This document shows, piece by piece, positions 60,537-64,000 of a stretch of DNA of 64,000 bases. The first letter of the stretch is position 1. Each line of letters begins with the position of its first letter. The DNA comes from Seriola aureovittata. Its lineage: Eukaryota; Chordata; Actinopteri; Carangiformes; Carangidae. The notes beneath the pieces were generated by a model that had not been told where the DNA came from, did no database searches, and saw only the letters and a program-made list of their open reading frames with translations. Made by a program: the position numbers and the translations under genes. The stretch is from positions 11,525,835-11,589,834 of the forward strand of contig NC_079386.1 in the NCBI RefSeq assembly GCF_021018895.1. The letters are read 5' to 3'.

Positions 60537-62424
60537 GTAGAATTATGTTAACAGTTTTATTGAGGACACAAATCTGAGCCCACATGAACAATTCAATTAC
60601 TTTGCAGCTACAAAGCTGGAGTCAAGTTTTTGTTAATAAACCAAATCTTCTTTATGGTTTATAGTGAGAATTAGTTCTCAAAGAATGTTAAATGATTGGA
60701 CTTTCTAAGAAGTGACATTTATGCTGTTCTGTTTTATATTTCATGAGAAGTACACAAAAGCCTATTTAATCAATTTGTCTTAATCTAATATGCTTTTCAG
60801 AATGTCTTTGTTCATATTACTGCGCCTTTGCTTGTCTAAACGCGTGAGTAGCTCTGTTGCTAAAGCCAAAAATACATGGTAGATAGTGTTTTTTTTTTTC
60901 TTTATCGTATGCCATATCTGTCCATTCCTCCCTGTAATGAAGTGGGCTGTAATTCTTGCGAGAGTTTAGAGGGACGTTGGGTAAATCTGGGAAGAGCGCT
61001 GTTAGCAGAGTCAAAACTTTTGAGTAAATATGTTTCTATAACTTTGTCCATTCAGTAGATGAACAATAAGACAGTTTAATTGCCTCATTGATGACTTGAT
61101 TAGTCCAATCAACCTGTTCATCTCGCATACTTAGAGCATTTAGCTTATTGTACAAATTGCTGAAATGAGAGAGGGAATGAGGAAAAAAAAAAGCAGACAA
61201 AGCGAGACATAGATTCCACATTGTAGATTTGTAGGCCTCTTTTCCTCTGGAAAATGCTAAGCGGGGAGCACTCTTGGCGTACAAGCTAATTGGCCCAATT
61301 TAGCTGGTGGAGGCATGTACCACGGTTGGCTTCCGTTAGCGTTGTCTCTGGCGGCTGGTTGTGGACCCCCGTGGAGAACGGCTGGGCCACGGGGCCGATA
61401 CTGTGTGTGTGTGTGGAACAGCTGGCAATGGACGCAGCTGCTTGATTGTAAATCAAGCACTATTGTTCCCCCCATTGCACTGGTGCTTGTGTAGAAGCAA
61501 GTGGTATCCCACCCAGTAAGGAAATATTTAACCACAAACAAAGAAGGAAGGAGGATGCTTGTGGTGCGGTGATGTGCACGTTTTTGATAAAGCCAGTTTC
61601 CTGGTGGAATGTCTTGAAGGGATCCAGAGGCTTTCACTGCCGTTTTCGGAAGCAACTTGCGCCACAGATTCCAACAAAACTGGATAATAGTTACAATCAT
61701 CAGTAAAACTCAATGCAGCTATTCCACATTTACACCATAGTCCTTTTGATAGTGAAATGGCAGCCACACCAATGCTACTGGTTCTATCTATGGTCATACA
61801 ACTTTTTGAAGGGTCTGAGATATTCTTCTCCTTAGAGGCCTCCATGAAAAGTGTCTAATTCCCCTCAGCGTCACTTCTTCTGTCTTTTTCTGTCTCTGGC
61901 TTCTCTCCTTAATCTACCAAATCCCTCATATTCATTCACAATTCAAACCCAAAGGAGATAACTGTATCTGAAATTACATTTGTCAAACATTTGCTCACCT
62001 TTTGGCCCCTGTTAAATCCCCTCTCCTTCTCAACCTTCCTTTTCCTTGGCATGCTAAGGCCTTATGTGGACATCTGTACCTGTGGGTGTGCTGGCCTTTA
62101 TTAGGATAATTTTTCAGAAACTGGTTGGCCGAGTAGTGAGCCCATTCATGTGTCCATGCTGTCAGGACCCAGGATCCCGCAGCAATTTGCTTCCTGGATT
62201 CACAGAGGGATTTTTTGGTTCTTGGAGGTGAGAGCAAATTAAAAACATTTTTTCCCCTTTTCTGCAGTGTAGATGAAAGATTCTGTCAGATGCTGTTCGT
62301 TCAAGGAGACATGATCCTGATGCCACATATCCCAACATCAAAATGAGATCTATTAATATTTTTGATGTATTAGGACATATGAGTCCTCTCATATACATAT
62401 ACTCTTTGGGACTCTACATGCCCT

Positions 62425-62700
62425 TGACCAGCACTTCCCAACTGTTTTGACTCGTGACCACTCAAAATGAAACAATGTCTCCTGTGACCCCTTGTCACTA
62501 GTTATATGTCTATTGCTTTTTTTATATGTCTGTATATATGTATATATGTTGATAATTTTTAGATATAGAAAAAAGAGATACAATTATTCAGTAGTTCATT
62601 AAAATTCCTATAAAAGCCTGCTCTAAATGGTTCCCAACATTTATGGCTCAAGAACCCGGAAAACTACAGGACGTGGGACTCCTAGTCAACCAGAAAAGAT
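62425..62700. repeat. two direct, diverged copies of a TTCCCAAC repeat
   Basis: The first copy at about 62428-62500 reads ACTTCCCAACTGTTTTGACT then CTCCTGTGACCCC. The second at about 62628-62700 reads GGTTCCCAACATTTATGGCT then GACGTGGGACTCC. They are about 200 bp apart in the same orientation. Confidence 0.45.
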
Positions 62701-63039
62701 ATTTTCCTCCTTTTTTCATTTTCAAAAGCTTAAAGAAGTCAGAAATTATCCAGTAATTCCTAAGAAAACTAAACTTTATGTAAGGTCTTTAATTAATTTC
62801 AACAGTTTTTCTTCCTAAGAAGTCCTTGTATTGTCCCACCAACAGTTGAAAATCCAAACATTTTCATTTTATTATCACATATATACAGAAAATGCAGCAA
62901 ATCCTCAAATTGGAGAAGCTGGTACTACAGGATGTTTGACATTTTTGCCTGAAAAGAAAAGAAAATAACTGCAGCCAGGCTCAGGAGGCTCTGTGAGGTT
63001 GTAATGCTCTTTGTAAAGAAAAACCAAACTGTTAGAAAA

Positions 63040-63400
63040 ATAGATGAAAGTATTTGACCAATGGAAATTTTGTCTTGACGATGGTGCCGGAAGATGATAA
63101 GTCAGGGGATCGCGAAAGTTCACAAACACTATGACTGTCCTTGCCAAATTCAATAACGATCCATCCAATGGTTGTCGAGATATTTCGCTGTGGTCACAGT
63201 CATTAGGAGTCATCCCCTGGGGAACATGAAAAGCAATACATCCAATAACTGTCGAGACATTTCACTTGAAACCAAAAGTGTCGACCTCATGGTGGTGGTA
63301 GGGGAAAAGTCAGTGGGCTTTTCCTTTGGGGGGGGGGGGGGGGGGCATGAATGTCTGTAAAGTTTCCTCACAATCCAGACGATAGAGATATTTCCTTCTG
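63040..63400. repeat. percomorph dispersed repeat with internal direct duplication
   Basis: The unit ATCCAATGGTTGTCGAGATA near 63163-63182 recurs about 78 bp later as ATCCAATAACTGTCGAGACA near 63240-63259, each followed by TTTC. The phrases AGATGATAAGTCAGGGGATC and GGGGAAAAGTCAGTGGGCTT flank them, and AGTCATTAGGAGTCATCCCC lies between. A G18 run (63328-63345) sits near the 3' end. Confidence 0.6.
63328..63345 (+). repeat. G18 homopolymer
   Basis: A pure G run inside a dispersed repeat. Confidence 0.93.
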
Positions 63401-64000
63401 GACCGATTTCCCTCAGTAGAGTAATGCCTTTAGGTCGGCTTAAAAAAAGCAAAGATTAAAGGACCACATATAAAACAACACAGGTATGCGTGGGAGATTA
63501 TGTTTTATTTTATTTTTTATTTTTTTTCGTTTATCTTGCAGGCTCTGATTGGGATCCATTGCCCCAGACAATACTGTTTGTATTTGCCATTACATCAGTT
63601 CATACATAAGCTAAACTCCCTAATAACCTCTGCGTCCACAGGAACCATTATGAAGCAAAATATCTCGATAATCAGTGGCATTACAGCTTTCTAGCAGCTT
63701 ATGATAGCAATTGACTTCAGTGCGGAAATTAAGTGTGCCTCTTAAGAAGATGATTGTGTGAGCGTTTCAGATGTCAGTGCAAATGACACTGTTCAGATAT
63801 TACCCTACTGGAGGTCGGACCTCGGGAAAGAAGGCAAAATTACTGGAAAATATGGGACAAAACAAAAACTTAACTATCCTCCGGTGGGAAATGATAGACA
63901 TGACATTTTGTGCAAAACCTTAGCAATCCAGGGACACATTTGCAATGGAAGCGAAGTGCATTACGATCTTTTCTGTCACCTAGACAACACTGTGTCCTGT

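Larger units (their letters stand above)
57582..64000 (+). other. arap2: arap2 downstream intron, 5' part (3' end outside window)
   Basis: At least 6.4 kb of intron with no recognisable PH3 core exon on the + strand. It holds a four-copy-family repeat (58880-59130), a T-run (59804-59820), (GA)n (60479-60536), two related repeat fragments (62425-62500, 62626-62700), a repeat with an internal duplication (63040-63400) and a G18 run (63328-63345). The remaining stretches carry no feature I can name. Confidence 0.7.

Noticed and set aside
61257..61700. 147-codon open frame on the minus strand
   Set aside because: The conceptual protein has no recognisable domain, its end overlaps a TG-type tract, and no splice-linked partner was seen; most likely a chance open frame in intron.
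1..64000. CRISPR array, prophage or bacterial operon
   Set aside because: Repeats are microsatellites and eukaryotic dispersed elements; no spaced direct repeats of CRISPR type and no long gapless coding clusters.

Overview
This is an intron-dominated piece of a vertebrate nuclear genome, almost certainly a percomorph teleost fish. Evidence: eight short exons bounded by AG/GT and joined in compatible phases, introns of 5-10 kb, many long (TG)n microsatellites, and dispersed repeats typical of spiny-rayed fish (a tRNA-derived SINE, the TAGCATAAAGACT foldback family, an L2-like LINE, non-autonomous DNA elements). No prokaryotic operon, CRISPR array, rRNA gene or free-standing tRNA gene was found.

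The only gene supported is on the + strand: the middle of arap2 (ArfGAP with RhoGAP domain, ankyrin repeats and PH domains 2). The exons are 7596-7716, 18195-18388, 28344-28450, 36733-36932, 42456-42541, 42818-43000, 48290-48464 and 57456-57581. Spliced together they give 1192 nt, or 397 codons plus one base, with no stop or frame break. In order they encode the end of PH1, the whole of PH2, the ArfGAP zinc finger (C-x2-C-x16-C-x2-C) with its arginine finger, the ankyrin-repeat segment and the lead-in to PH3. The N-terminal SAM/PH1-start exons and the C-terminal PH3/RhoGAP/RA/PH exons lie outside the window. The paralogue was chosen by remembered similarity to ARAP2 over ARAP1 and ARAP3, especially in the ankyrin segment and around the ArfGAP; no search was run. 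Residue numbers in the entries are local to this 397-residue fragment.

Layout: 1-7595 upstream intron; 7.6-18.2 kb intron with a pyrimidine block, a foldback repeat, a deleted DNA transposon and a long purine tract; 18.4-28.3 kb intron with repeats, a 52-nt hairpin and a foldback repeat close to the next exon; 28.5-36.7 kb intron with the SINE, a possible regulatory block and a second DNA-element remnant; 36.9-42.5 kb intron with an L2-like LINE fossil and a cryptic splice acceptor; a 276-bp intron; 43.0-48.3 kb intron; 48.5-57.5 kb intron; then more than 6.4 kb of intron to the end.

The points most worth following up are the strong bias of intronic dinucleotide repeats to TG on the transcribed-sense strand, a strong acceptor with a short stop-terminated reading frame 137 bp before the arginine-finger exon, a weak G-run acceptor on the zinc-finger exon, three RFX/X-box-like palindromes, several unique blocks that look like conserved noncoding elements, and a 52-nt hairpin. 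I did not find a convincing new multi-gene system.
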